A stretch of DNA of 26,631 nucleotides from Aquincolibacterium sp964606385 (GCA_964606385.1 CAZSFZ010000025.1:1-26631), one strand, 5' to 3'. Positions 15,832 through 23,571 are shown, counted from the stretch's first letter. Translations and numbers: made by a program. Notes: a model not told the origin generated them from the sequence alone.

Positions 15832-16302
15832 ATGATGAAACCCAAAATTGCGATCGCGACAGATCACCGCGGGCTTCAATTAAAAAAAGCCCTGATCGAT
15901 TTCCTTACGAATAAGAATTTCAACGTGATCGATTGCGGCACTTTTACCGAGGAGTCCTGCGATTATCCCGACTTCATCTTCGAGGCGGCCGAAAAAGTGG
16001 CCAGTAAGGACTGCCACCGCGCGATCGGTATCTGCTATACCGGGATCGGGAGCGCGATCGCGGCCAACAAGGTGGACGGGGTTCGTGCGGCGCTTTGCCA
16101 GAATATCGAGCAGGCGCGGCTTTCGCGGGGCCATAATGATTCCAACATGCTGATCCTCGGCGCGGGATTCCTGCCGCAGGATATCGTCTTTCCGCTCGTC
16201 GATGCCTGGCTCAACACACCATTTGAAAGGGGACGTCATGAGGTCCGTGTTAACAAAATTAGGGATTATGAAAAGAAGCACCATCGATCAAACGCAGCTT
16301 AA
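15832..16302 (+). CDS. rpiB: Ribose-5-phosphate isomerase B
   Basis: 156 residues, RpiB/LacAB family. It interconverts ribulose 5-phosphate and ribose 5-phosphate, the precursor of PRPP used by PurF. The family start IAIATDHRG (6-14), the catalytic-loop Cys68 in CYTGIGSAIAANKV, and the SRGHNDSNMLILG block (98-110) are all seen. Where many RpiB proteins read CGTGIG, this one reads CYTGIG. ATG 15832 or 15835 may be used, with AAAGG at 15816-15820 somewhat far upstream. The 3' end overlaps the start of glyA. Confidence 0.94.
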   Translation: MMKPKIAIATDHRGLQLKKALIDFLTNKNFNVIDCGTFTEESCDYPDFIFEAAEKVASKDCHRAIGICYTGIGSAIAANKVDGVRAALCQNIEQARLSRGHNDSNMLILGAGFLPQDIVFPLVDAWLNTPFERGRHEVRVNKIRDYEKKHHRSNAA

Positions 16303-17533
16303 AAAAACAGACCCGGATATTTACCGGGCGATCCAGGCGGAAGTTCGCCGTCAGAACGAGAATATCGAGCTGATCGCGAGCGAGAATTTCACGTCGCTTT
16401 CGGTGCTGGAGGCGATGGGATCCGTCCTGACGAATAAATACGCCGAGGGCTATCCGGCGAAGCGCTGGTACGGCGGCTGCGAGAATGTCGATGTGGTGGA
16501 GAGCCTCGCCATCGACCGGGCGAAACAGCTATTCGGCGCGGAGCACGCGAACGTTCAGCCGCATAGCGGGACCTCGGCGAACATCGCGGTCTTCATGGCC
16601 CTTCTCCAATCGGGCGACAAGATCCTCGGCATGAACCTGACCCATGGGGGACATCTTTCCCATGGTCACCCGATGAATTATTCGGGGAAGTTCTATACGA
16701 TCATTCCTTACGGCGTCAGCCCCAAGAATGAACAGATCGATTATGAGGAGCTTGAAAAACTGGCGCTGGAACACCGGCCCAAAATGATCCTGCTGGGCGC
16801 TTCCGCTTATCCCCGGATCATCGATTTCAAGAAAGGCAAAGAGATCGCGGATAAAGTCGGCGCGCTTCTGATGGTCGATATGGCGCACTTCGCGGGTCTT
16901 GTGGCGACCGGGCATCACCCGAGTCCCGTGCCGTACGCGGATGTGGTGACGACGACAACGCACAAGACGCTCCGGGGGCCTCGCGCGGGCCTGATCCTTT
17001 GCAAGGAGAAATACGCCAAAACGATCGATTCGGCCGTGTTCCCGGGGATCCAGGGCGGGCCGCTCATGCATGTGATCGCGGCGAAGGCCGTCGCGCTCAA
17101 GGAAGCTTTGAGCCCGGAGTTCAAGGAGTACAGCGGGCAGATCGTCAGGAACGCCAAGGCACTCGCAAGCGCGATGGCGTCCCGCGGATGGAGGATCGTT
17201 TCAGGCGGGACGGACAATCATCTCATGCTCGTGGATGTGACGGTCAAAGGTTTCAACGGCAAACAGGTCCAGGAGCTTTTGGACAAGGTGAAGATCACGG
17301 TGAATAAGAACATGATCCCGTTCGACAAGGAATCGCCCTTCAAGGGTTCCGGGGTCCGGTTGGGAACACCTGCCGTGACGACGCGCGGCATGAAAGAGCC
17401 GGAGATGGAGTTGATCGCGGAGCTGATCGATCAAACGCTCAAAGCTCCGGACGATCAGGCGAATCTCGCGAAAGTGATCTCAAGGGTCGAGGCTTTAACG
17501 CAAAAGTTCCCGCTCTATCCGGAACTTCAATAG
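16268..17533 (+). CDS. glyA: Serine hydroxymethyltransferase
   Basis: 421 residues from ATG 16268. PLP enzyme converting serine and tetrahydrofolate to glycine and 5,10-methylene-THF. It thus supplies glycine to PurD and one-carbon units for purine and thymidylate synthesis. Motifs: NIELIASENFTS near the N terminus, YAEGYPAKRWYGGCENVD, the PLP site VVTTTTHKTLRGPRAG with Lys233, and FPGIQGGPLMHVIAAKAVA. The start is not settled. MKRSTIDQ at 16268 fits the family length and overlaps rpiB by 35 bases. ATG 16238 has the better ribosome site (GAAAGGGGA) and would add ten residues. ATG 16202 is unlikely. nrdR follows after 12 bases, an arrangement found in many bacteria. Confidence 0.96.
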   Translation: MKRSTIDQTQLKKTDPDIYRAIQAEVRRQNENIELIASENFTSLSVLEAMGSVLTNKYAEGYPAKRWYGGCENVDVVESLAIDRAKQLFGAEHANVQPHSGTSANIAVFMALLQSGDKILGMNLTHGGHLSHGHPMNYSGKFYTIIPYGVSPKNEQIDYEELEKLALEHRPKMILLGASAYPRIIDFKKGKEIADKVGALLMVDMAHFAGLVATGHHPSPVPYADVVTTTTHKTLRGPRAGLILCKEKYAKTIDSAVFPGIQGGPLMHVIAAKAVALKEALSPEFKEYSGQIVRNAKALASAMASRGWRIVSGGTDNHLMLVDVTVKGFNGKQVQELLDKVKITVNKNMIPFDKESPFKGSGVRLGTPAVTTRGMKEPEMELIAELIDQTLKAPDDQANLAKVISRVEALTQKFPLYPELQ

Positions 17534-17545
17534 GAAAGACATCGG

Positions 17546-18004
17546 ATGCGCTGTCCTTTTTGCAAACAAGATTCCGATAAAGTGATCGATTCGCGGGCCG
17601 CGAACGAAGGGGAAGTGGTGCGCCGGCGGCGCGAATGCACGGCCTGCAACAAACGTTTTACCACGTATGAAAGGGTCGAAGAGATCCCGATGTTCGTGGT
17701 GAAAAAGGACCAGCGTCGGGAGGCGTACGAACGTTCCAAAGTGCTCGCCGGTGTTTACAAGGCGTGCGAGAAACGGCCGGTACCCCTTGCGGCGCAGGAG
17801 AAGATCGCGGATGATCTGGAGGCAACGATCCGCGAGAAATATGACCGGGAAGTTCCTTCCCGGATCATCGGGGAATTCATCATGCAGCGGCTCGCGAAGG
17901 TGGATCAGGTGGCGTATGTGCGTTTTGCCTCCGTCTACCGGGATTTCCAGGATGTGAGCCACTTCATGAAAGAACTGAAGTTTCTGCTAGCCAAGCCGAA
18001 ATAA
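17546..18004 (+). CDS. nrdR: Transcriptional repressor NrdR
   Basis: 152 residues, normal for NrdR. The protein senses ATP/dATP and represses ribonucleotide reductase genes. An N-terminal zinc ribbon is formed by Cys3, Cys6, Cys31 and Cys34 (MRCPFC and CTACNKRF), with the basic patch VVRRRREC before the second pair. The ATP-cone domain covers about residues 47-137 (VVKKDQRREAYERSKVLAG and onward, through VAYVRFASVYRDF). AGGAAAG lies before ATG 17546. It is the last gene of the long same-strand row that starts at purB, and the next gene has its own promoter. No NrdR-box pair or reductase gene was found in the window. Confidence 0.97.
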   Translation: MRCPFCKQDSDKVIDSRAANEGEVVRRRRECTACNKRFTTYERVEEIPMFVVKKDQRREAYERSKVLAGVYKACEKRPVPLAAQEKIADDLEATIREKYDREVPSRIIGEFIMQRLAKVDQVAYVRFASVYRDFQDVSHFMKELKFLLAKPK

Positions 18005-18029
18005 TTCCCTAAAATACGTAAAAGCTTTA

Positions 18030-18058
18030 TTGTTGTCTCTGAAACTGTATTGTATGAT
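18030..18058 (+). promoter_or_regulatory. Promoter for the SWIB-domain gene
   Basis: TTGTTG at 18030-18035 and TATGAT at 18053-18058 are 17 bp apart. The leader of about 70 bases contains a small perfect hairpin (TCCGG 18086-18090, CCGGA 18095-18099) and ends in the strong ribosome site AAAGGAGA at 18123-18130. Confidence 0.6.
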
Positions 18059-18136
18059 ATCAACCCAGTAAGCCGTGGGAGCGGGTCCGGGGCACCGGAT
18101 GCGGGAACTCGGTTCAAACCAAAAGGAGAAAGTATT

Positions 18137-18391
18137 ATGGCGAAAGCGAACGCAGCGTTTATGAAACCGATGAGTGTGAGTGCGGAACTTGCGGCAGTGG
18201 TCGGTAAGGGTCCGATGCCTCGCAGCGAAGTTGTGAAGAAACTCTGGGAATACATCAAGAAGAACAAGCTTCAGGACGAGAAGAACAAACGCAACATCAA
18301 CGCGGACGCCACACTGAAGGCCGTGTTCGGTGGCAAGTCGGTCGTCAACATGTTCGAGATGACCAAGCTCGTCAGCAAGCATCTTTCTTAA
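18137..18391 (+). CDS. Small SWIB/MDM2-domain protein
   Basis: 84 residues, nearly all one SWIB domain. The family features are the MKPMSVSAELAAVVG start (9-23), PMPRSEVVKKLWEYIKKNKLQ (26-46), DEKNKRNINADATLKAVFGG (47-66) and the closing helix MFEMTKLVSKHL. SWIB domains are best known from eukaryotic SWI/SNF subunits and from chlamydial proteins, where one is fused to topoisomerase I. Free-standing bacterial copies are presumed to be nucleic-acid or chromatin-associated, but their role is not established. ATG 18137 is chosen for AAAGGAGA upstream; an ATG at 18050 in frame lies inside the promoter and is rejected. The strong ribosome site and own promoter suggest high expression. The protein is basic, as expected for a DNA-associated factor. 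Confidence 0.9.
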   Translation: MAKANAAFMKPMSVSAELAAVVGKGPMPRSEVVKKLWEYIKKNKLQDEKNKRNINADATLKAVFGGKSVVNMFEMTKLVSKHLS

Positions 18392-18593
18392 GGCCTCTTT
18401 CGTTTTTCATCGCTCGGTCCCGAGCCGTAAGGCAGGGGCAGGGTCCATGTAAAAGTCGGATGGAGGGAGAGGGTTCGGGCTTTTAGGTCCGAACCCTCTC
18501 CAGCCTGAGCTTGAGGTCTCGGGGGGTCCGGCAGTCATTATCGCGTGCTTTTCACATTTCGAAGACACGAGATTATCGAGACGAAAGGATATT
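18392..18593 (+). other. Intergenic region after the SWIB gene
   Basis: 202 bases without a gene. It contains a short GCTCGG/CCGAGC palindrome (18412-18425), the 13-bp hairpin at 18466-18501, and weak promoter-like pieces (TTCACA at 18551-18556; TTGAGG at 18511-18516) that do not pair with a convincing -10. A GAAAGGA ribosome site for the next gene closes it. Confidence 0.5.
18466..18501 (+). terminator. Perfect 13-bp hairpin, possible terminator without T-tract
   Basis: GGAGAGGGTTCGG (18466-18478) and CCGAACCCTCTCC (18489-18501) are exact reverse complements around a 10-base loop containing TTTT. No T-tract follows on either strand, so it could be a Rho-independent terminator of weak type, an mRNA 3'-end protector for the SWIB transcript, or a protein-binding palindrome. 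Confidence 0.5.
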
Positions 18594-19451
18594 ATGGGTA
18601 GGTTCGGTATTGTTTTCGCATTCCTTCTTTCTGTGGTCGCCGCCGCGGGATCGTACTATCTTTATCAGGGATGGCTGGAAGAGCGCATGGCCAGGACGGG
18701 CGCGGAAGCTAAGTACGATCAGGAACATGAAAAGGCGATGACGGTCCAGTCCGAGAAAGAGCAGATCAAGGCCGAAAAGGAGCAGATTGCCGCAAAAAGC
18801 GAGGAGTACCGCACCAAGGCCGAAGCCATGCAGTCCCAAGTTGATAAACTGCAGGCCGACCAGGCCAGTTTTAATTCCGAAAAAAACGCTCTCGAAGAAA
18901 AGCTCAAAAGCCATCAGGCAATGATTACAGAGCTCCAGGCAAAAATGGCGGAGCTTGAAAAGAAAGCCAGAGAAGCGCAGGCCGCCTGCGGCGTCAGTCC
19001 CGCGGACCTGCAGACCGATGTTTTGGGCGGCACCTCCGCCACAGGTTCCTCGCCTCTTGTTTTTAAGCCCGTAGGGACGGGTGGCCTACAACCGGGTGTT
19101 ACTTCGGCTCCATCCCCAACTCCAGCCGAGAAAGAGATTGCTGCCAGACAAGAGGCCGCATCTACCTCCAGTACGCTGTCGACGGCCAAGTCGCTCCGGG
19201 AACTCGCGGCAACAGCCGCCACCTCGGGCCCCAAGGTCCTGACGGTCAACCGGAAGTTCAATTTCGTGGTGATCAACCAGGGACTGCAGGATGGGCTCAA
19301 GATGGGGGATACCATTAAAGTCCTGAGGAGCGGGCAGGAGATCGCCAGGGTCCAGGTTGAAAAACTCTACGATAAATTCTGCGCCGCCAGCCTTGTCGAA
19401 GAAGATCCGAAACAGCAAGTGATCGAAGGCGATGAAGTCCAACGGGCTTAA
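18594..19451 (+). CDS. Membrane-anchored coiled-coil protein with C-terminal beta domain
   Basis: 285 residues, function unknown. Residues 5-25 form one hydrophobic segment, either a signal anchor or an uncleaved signal peptide, which should place the rest outside the cytoplasm. Residues about 28-130 are rich in Glu, Lys, Gln and Ala with heptad-like spacing, suggesting a long coiled coil. A low-complexity Ser/Thr/Pro/Gly linker runs about 140-212. The last 70 residues (LTVNRKFNFVVINQGLQDGL, then GDTIKVLR, IARVQVEKLYD and ASLVEED) look like a small beta domain similar to the C-terminal domain of FlgT-like proteins, where a residue pattern with GLKxGD recurs. GAAAGGA precedes ATG 18594. The gene overlaps the next one by 20 bases, so the two products may act together in the envelope. 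Confidence 0.8.
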   Translation: MGRFGIVFAFLLSVVAAAGSYYLYQGWLEERMARTGAEAKYDQEHEKAMTVQSEKEQIKAEKEQIAAKSEEYRTKAEAMQSQVDKLQADQASFNSEKNALEEKLKSHQAMITELQAKMAELEKKAREAQAACGVSPADLQTDVLGGTSATGSSPLVFKPVGTGGLQPGVTSAPSPTPAEKEIAARQEAASTSSTLSTAKSLRELAATAATSGPKVLTVNRKFNFVVINQGLQDGLKMGDTIKVLRSGQEIARVQVEKLYDKFCAASLVEEDPKQQVIEGDEVQRA

Positions 19452-19647
19452 GCTGCTACTAGCGGTCCTGCTGATGGCCGCTTTCGTTTCACCGTCATTT
19501 GCGGCGGATGAGCGGATTCAAAATGATCTAAATGAGATCAAGAACCGCTTGGCGGCTCTTGAAGAAAATCAAAAAGAGATCATTGCCAACCAGGGTAAGA
19601 TCCTCCAAGAGATCGACCGGGTCCGTATCTGGGTCCACAAACGGTAA
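19432..19647 (+). CDS. Small secreted coiled-coil protein
   Basis: 71 residues, function unknown. An N-terminal signal peptide (KSNGLKLLLAVLLMAAFV) ends at a likely SFA cleavage site before ADERIQ. The mature part of about 46 residues has regular spacing of Leu and Ile (NDLNEIKNRLAALEENQKEI and onward), consistent with a short coiled coil, and ends in a basic WVHKR tail. It starts inside the last codons of the preceding gene (20-base overlap, with GAAGGCG upstream), so translation is probably coupled. Its plan, signal peptide plus short coiled coil, is like that of the gene at 4298-4576, but sequence similarity is low. aroA follows after 9 bases. Confidence 0.78.
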   Translation: MKSNGLKLLLAVLLMAAFVSPSFAADERIQNDLNEIKNRLAALEENQKEIIANQGKILQEIDRVRIWVHKR

Positions 19648-19656
19648 GTCCTGTTC

Positions 19657-20949
19657 ATGTCCTCTCTTTCATTCACGGGTCCGGGGCATTTCTCCGGGAT
19701 CTATGCCCCTCCGGGCGATAAATCCATTTCCCACCGCGCCATTCTTTTCGGTTCTCTCGCTGAGGGGGAAAGCCTTTACGAGAATTTCCTCGAAGCCGAA
19801 GATTGCCTCCATACGCTGCAAGCGATGCGGGAAATGGGGGTCGAGATCCAGCACACGCCAGGAACGGGAAAAGTACGGATCCTGGGGCGCGGGCTCCGGA
19901 AGCTTTCCGCGCCGGGACAGGAGCTCTATCTCGGTAACTCAGGGACGTCCATGCGGCTGCTTTTGGGGATCCTGGCGGGCCAACGTTTTGAAACAGTATT
20001 AAGCGGGGATCCCTCCTTATCGGTGCGTCCGATGCGCCGGGTGACCGATCCGCTCAAGCAGATGGGCGCGCAGATCAAAGGCAAGGAAAACGGGAACTTC
20101 GCGCCGCTCACGATCCGCGGGGGCAAACTTCGCGGGATCGATTTCGACAATAAACTTTCAAGCGCCCAGGTCAAATCGGCGATTCTTTTTGCCGGGATGT
20201 ACGCCGAAGGGCGGACGATCGTACGCGAGTCCATCCCATCGCGGGATCACACCGAGCGGTTTTTGGAGGCCTCGGGGGCCCGTTTTCAGAAGGTCGGGAA
20301 TCATCTCATTATTGAACCGACCGAGATGCTTTTGCCGTTCCGCGCCCGCGTGGCGGGGGATATCTCCTCAGCGGCTTTTTTTATCGTGGGCGCCGCGATC
20401 ACACCGGGGTCCGAAGTGACGATCCAAGACGTCGGGTTGAACCCGACCCGGACGGGTCTTCTCGAAGTTCTGAAGCGTATGGGCGCGAAGATTGAAACTC
20501 AAGTGACGCAGACCGTTCCGGAGCCGATGGGGACGATCCAGGTTTGCGGTGCCAAGCTCAAAGGTACCGGGATCACGCGTGAAGAGATCCCGAGCCTGAT
20601 CGATGAATTACCGGTTCTGATGGTCGCGATGGCGCTCGCGGAAGGGGAAAGCCTGATCTCGGGAGCCGCGGAGCTTCGCGTGAAGGAGACGGATCGCATC
20701 CAGTCCATGGTGAAAAATCTCAAGGCGATCGGGGCTTCGATCGAGGAGCTTCCGGACGGATCTTTGATCCGCGGGGTGGAAGGATTCCATGGAGCGACCG
20801 TCGAGAGCTTTGGAGATCACCGGACCGCCATGAGTATGGGGGTGGCCAGCCTGGCCGCGAAGGGAACGATCACCGTAAGCGATACGGATTGTATCGCAAC
20901 CTCGTATCCCTCGTTCATGGATCACTTCAAAAGCCTTTTCCGCTCCTGA
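19657..20949 (+). CDS. aroA: 3-phosphoshikimate 1-carboxyvinyltransferase (EPSP synthase)
   Basis: 430 residues. It joins phosphoenolpyruvate to shikimate 3-phosphate in the aromatic amino acid pathway. Visible landmarks are PPGDKSISHRAILFGSLAEG (18-37) with Lys22, Ser23 and Arg27, the LGNSGTSMRLLLGILAGQ loop (92-109), DPSLSVRPMRRV (118-129), DELPVLMVAMALAEG and the FGDHRTAMSMGVASL block. The GNSGTSMR loop resembles that of Bacillus-type class II enzymes more than the E. coli GNAGTAMR form. The ribosome site is weak (GGTAAG), and the gene lies 9 bases after the small secreted protein, so it probably relies on that transcript. No other shikimate gene is nearby. The mreB promoter begins 20 bases past its stop. 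Confidence 0.96.
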   Translation: MSSLSFTGPGHFSGIYAPPGDKSISHRAILFGSLAEGESLYENFLEAEDCLHTLQAMREMGVEIQHTPGTGKVRILGRGLRKLSAPGQELYLGNSGTSMRLLLGILAGQRFETVLSGDPSLSVRPMRRVTDPLKQMGAQIKGKENGNFAPLTIRGGKLRGIDFDNKLSSAQVKSAILFAGMYAEGRTIVRESIPSRDHTERFLEASGARFQKVGNHLIIEPTEMLLPFRARVAGDISSAAFFIVGAAITPGSEVTIQDVGLNPTRTGLLEVLKRMGAKIETQVTQTVPEPMGTIQVCGAKLKGTGITREEIPSLIDELPVLMVAMALAEGESLISGAAELRVKETDRIQSMVKNLKAIGASIEELPDGSLIRGVEGFHGATVESFGDHRTAMSMGVASLAAKGTITVSDTDCIATSYPSFMDHFKSLFRS

Positions 20950-20968
20950 AGTCCGGGGTTGTTTTGGT

Positions 20969-20997
20969 TTGACAGTGAAAATGGCTTTCGATATACT
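20969..20997 (+). promoter_or_regulatory. Consensus sigma-70 promoter for mreB
   Basis: A perfect -35 TTGACA (20969-20974), a 17-bp spacer, and -10 TATACT (20992-20997) with one mismatch. Expected transcription start is near 21004, about 45 bases before ATG 21049. This is the strongest promoter in the window. Confidence 0.85.
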
Positions 20998-21048
20998 ACG
21001 GCCTCTACAAATACCAGCCCACGCAACAGATACGAAAAGGCAAAGCCC

Positions 21049-22101
21049 ATGTTTTTGATCGATAGATTGTTAGGATTCTTCTCGAGTGATATTGGTATTG
21101 ACCTCGGCACCGCAAACACCCTCGTGTATGTCAAAGGCCAAGGCGTCGTGTTGTGTGAGCCGTCCGTGGTCGCGATCGATCGTACGACCCATCAGGTCCT
21201 CGCCGTCGGAGAAGAGGCCAAGCGCATGCTCGGCCGCACTCCCGGCAACATCACCGCCATCCGTCCCATGAAGGACGGCGTGATCGCCGACTTTGATATC
21301 ACCGAAGCCATGCTCCGCTATTTTATCCGCAAGGTCCACCGCCGCAAGACCGGCATCAGCCCGCGGGTTGTGATCGCGGTTCCGAGCGGGATCACAGAAG
21401 TTGAAAAACGAGCCGTGAAAGATTCCGCGGAACGCGCGGGAGCCCGCACGCCGGTTTACCTTGTTGAAGAACCGATCGCGGCCGCGATCGGTGTCGGCCT
21501 CCCGATCCATGAGCCGGCCGGCAACATGATCATCGACATCGGCGGCGGGACGACCGAGATCGCCGTGATCTCCCTTTCGGGGATCGTGTTCGCCAAAAGT
21601 ATCCGCATCGGCGGCGATGAATTCGACGATTCCATCATTTCCCATCTCAAGAAAGCCTACAACCTGATGATCGGGGAGCGTACGGCCGAAGAGATCAAGA
21701 TCCGCATCGGCTCTGCTTATCCGTTGGAAGAAGAAACGACCCTGGACGTTAAGGGACGCGATGTCCTTGCCGGGTTGCCCAAAACGATCAGCGTGACAAG
21801 CGAAGAGATCCGCGAGGCGCTTTCGGAACCTTTGTCCGCGATCCTTGAAGCCGTTCGTATCGCGCTGGAGCGCACGCCGCCGGAGCTTTCCGCGGACCTG
21901 ATCGACCGGGGTTTGATCTTAGCAGGAGGAGGATCCCTTTTGAGGGGATTGGACAAGTTGATCAGCGAGGAAACGGGCTTGCCCGTGCATATCGCGGATG
22001 ATCCTCTTACCGCCGTGGCGCTGGGTACGGGTCGTTATTTAAGCGATTTCCATCTTTTGAAGCGTTTGTCGGTCAACAGCAACGCTTCCCGGGAATACTA
22101 G
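21049..22101 (+). CDS. mreB: Rod shape-determining protein MreB
   Basis: 350 residues, bacterial actin homologue that forms membrane-bound filaments guiding lateral wall synthesis. ATG 21049 is taken as start: MFLIDRLLGFFSSDIGIDLG is the normal MreB beginning, with an amphipathic membrane-binding stretch, and AAAAGG lies upstream. An in-frame ATG at 20959 lies upstream of the promoter and is rejected. Actin-fold motifs: DLGTANTLVY (18-27, phosphate 1), IIDIGGGTTEIAV (161-173, phosphate 2), EEPIAAAIGVGLP (140-152, connect) and LILAGGGSLLRGLD (289-302, adenosine). The rest of the rod block follows in the same direction. A 106-base gap separates it from mreC. Confidence 0.97.
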   Translation: MFLIDRLLGFFSSDIGIDLGTANTLVYVKGQGVVLCEPSVVAIDRTTHQVLAVGEEAKRMLGRTPGNITAIRPMKDGVIADFDITEAMLRYFIRKVHRRKTGISPRVVIAVPSGITEVEKRAVKDSAERAGARTPVYLVEEPIAAAIGVGLPIHEPAGNMIIDIGGGTTEIAVISLSGIVFAKSIRIGGDEFDDSIISHLKKAYNLMIGERTAEEIKIRIGSAYPLEEETTLDVKGRDVLAGLPKTISVTSEEIREALSEPLSAILEAVRIALERTPPELSADLIDRGLILAGGGSLLRGLDKLISEETGLPVHIADDPLTAVALGTGRYLSDFHLLKRLSVNSNASREY

Positions 22102-22207
22102 GGTTTCTTCCGTCTCTAGCGCCTCTCCGAAGCGGTCTCCTGCCATTTAAATTGATGATTCGGCTCGAGCCTGATTTTTCTTATTTCTGATCGGAGATTT
22201 TGCCCTC

Positions 22208-23008
22208 ATGCGGCGCTGGCGTTCGTACTATTTTCTCGCGGTTCCCGTCACCGCTCTCGTTATTTTCTTCCTCTACCCCCGTCTGAACGAAACCTTTCAT
22301 TCCTTTTTCACCACGGTTGCCCGCCCCTTTTTTGTGCTCGGAAGCAGTCTCCGGGACGGCCTTTACGCGGTCCGCTATCATTCCGGGAATTTCTTTGACG
22401 CGGTAGCGAAACAGAAGCAGTACCAGGAGCGCATCCAGGAACTCGAGGGCCAACTGACCCGCTTCCGGGAGATGGAGCGTGAGAATCAGCGTCTCAAGAA
22501 ACTGCTTAATTTCAGCCTGCCTCTGGCCACGCGCACGATCGGCGCCCGGGTGATCGCCGAGGACGTGACGCCCTGGAAACGCGTGGTGCTTCTGGACAAA
22601 GGAAGCCGCCACAATCTGAAAAAGGACATGCCGGTCGTGGTGCCCGAAGGCTTGGTCGGCCGGATCCTCGATGTGGAGCCCTACACGTCCCATGCTATTC
22701 TTCTGCCGGATCCGGATTCCCGTGTCAGCGCGCTGACCGCCATCAGCCGGGCTCAGGGGATCGTGGCCGGGGTCGGGACCGGGAAGCTTCAGATGAAATA
22801 TTTATCGACGGACGCTGAAGTGGCGATCGGGGAGGATGTGACCACCTCCGGGGTCGGAAGCGTTTTTCCCAAAGGCCTTCAGATCGGAAAGATCGAATCC
22901 ATCGAGCGGGATCCCGACGGATTGCATTTGCTCGCGAACGTGAAGCCCTCCGTGCCGTTCTCCAAAATAGAGGAAGTGCTATGCCTCGTCTCTTCTCCGC
23001 AAAAATAA
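22208..23008 (+). CDS. mreC: Rod shape-determining protein MreC
   Basis: 266 residues. One N-terminal transmembrane helix (about 8-24, YFLAVPVTALVIFFLY) anchors the protein, followed by a coiled coil (about 66-100, ending ENQRLKKLLNFSLP) and the periplasmic double beta-barrel. The segments ARVIAEDVTPWKRVVLLDKG, GLVGRILDVEPYTSHAILLPD and VTTSGVGSVFPKGLQIGKIE are typical of the family. MreC links MreB to PBP2 and RodA. GGAGA lies before ATG 22208. The last 28 bases overlap mreD. A T-rich run in the gap after mreB may give partial termination, but no good hairpin goes with it. Confidence 0.96.
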   Translation: MRRWRSYYFLAVPVTALVIFFLYPRLNETFHSFFTTVARPFFVLGSSLRDGLYAVRYHSGNFFDAVAKQKQYQERIQELEGQLTRFREMERENQRLKKLLNFSLPLATRTIGARVIAEDVTPWKRVVLLDKGSRHNLKKDMPVVVPEGLVGRILDVEPYTSHAILLPDPDSRVSALTAISRAQGIVAGVGTGKLQMKYLSTDAEVAIGEDVTTSGVGSVFPKGLQIGKIESIERDPDGLHLLANVKPSVPFSKIEEVLCLVSSPQK

Positions 23009-23496
23009 TTTTCTCCTTTTTATTGTTCGCGGTCCTGGACGGGGCCGTGATGCCGGCCTTTCAGGTCCGTTCCGTTTATCCGAGCCTTCTCTACCTTTTT
23101 GTCTGCTACGCGTCTTTTCATTGGGGCGCTCCCAAGACGGTCTACGTCGCGTTCTGGGCGGGACTTTTGCGCGATCTTCTGGGGGGCGGCCTGATCGGCT
23201 TCGAAGCGACCCTGATGGTCCTTTTGGCGCTCGCGCTTGATTTTTTGGTCCAGAAGATGGAAAGACAGCTGACCTGGATCTATTACGTCATCACGTTCCT
23301 TTTTGTTTTTTCAGCGGGGGTCTTGAGCTTTCTGATCACGTGCGCGGGCAAACTTCCCGCGCCGTCGGTCGGGGGATATTTCGGGGTCATCGCGATGAAC
23401 GCGCTTTACACAAGCGCCCTGCTGCCCGTTTTTAATTTTGTCGCGAACGGATGGTTCGGGCGATCTTCGGGCAAACAATACGAGCTTTTCCGCTAA
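22981..23496 (+). CDS. mreD: Rod shape-determining protein MreD
   Basis: 171 residues, mostly hydrophobic, with about five predicted transmembrane stretches (about 7-25, 32-48, 52-68, 75-92, 98-118 and a last one near 135-155). The FWAGLLRDLLGGGLIGFEA segment matches the conserved MreD loop. It is an inner-membrane partner of MreC in the elongasome. AGGAAG lies just before ATG 22981, which is inside the end of mreC, so the pair is likely translationally coupled. Sequence identity in this family is always low, so the call rests on topology plus position between mreC and PBP2. Confidence 0.92.
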   Translation: MPRLFSAKIIFSFLLFAVLDGAVMPAFQVRSVYPSLLYLFVCYASFHWGAPKTVYVAFWAGLLRDLLGGGLIGFEATLMVLLALALDFLVQKMERQLTWIYYVITFLFVFSAGVLSFLITCAGKLPAPSVGGYFGVIAMNALYTSALLPVFNFVANGWFGRSSGKQYELFR

Positions 23497-23571
23497 TATC
23501 GCGGGATACTGGAATGCAAGGGGACGCGGCGTTAAGCCGGGAACCCGTAAATCATACTGAGAACGACACGG

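Noticed and set aside
18050..18136. N-terminal extension of the SWIB protein from ATG 18050
   Set aside because: It starts within the promoter, and the strong ribosome site belongs to ATG 18137.
20959..21048. N-terminal extension of MreB from ATG 20959
   Set aside because: The extension would start upstream of the consensus promoter and has no family similarity; ATG 21049 gives the normal N terminus.
22160..22190. GGCTCGAGCC followed by a T-run between mreB and mreC as a terminator
   Set aside because: The stem is only three good pairs around TCGA, too weak for an intrinsic terminator; the T-run alone is not enough.
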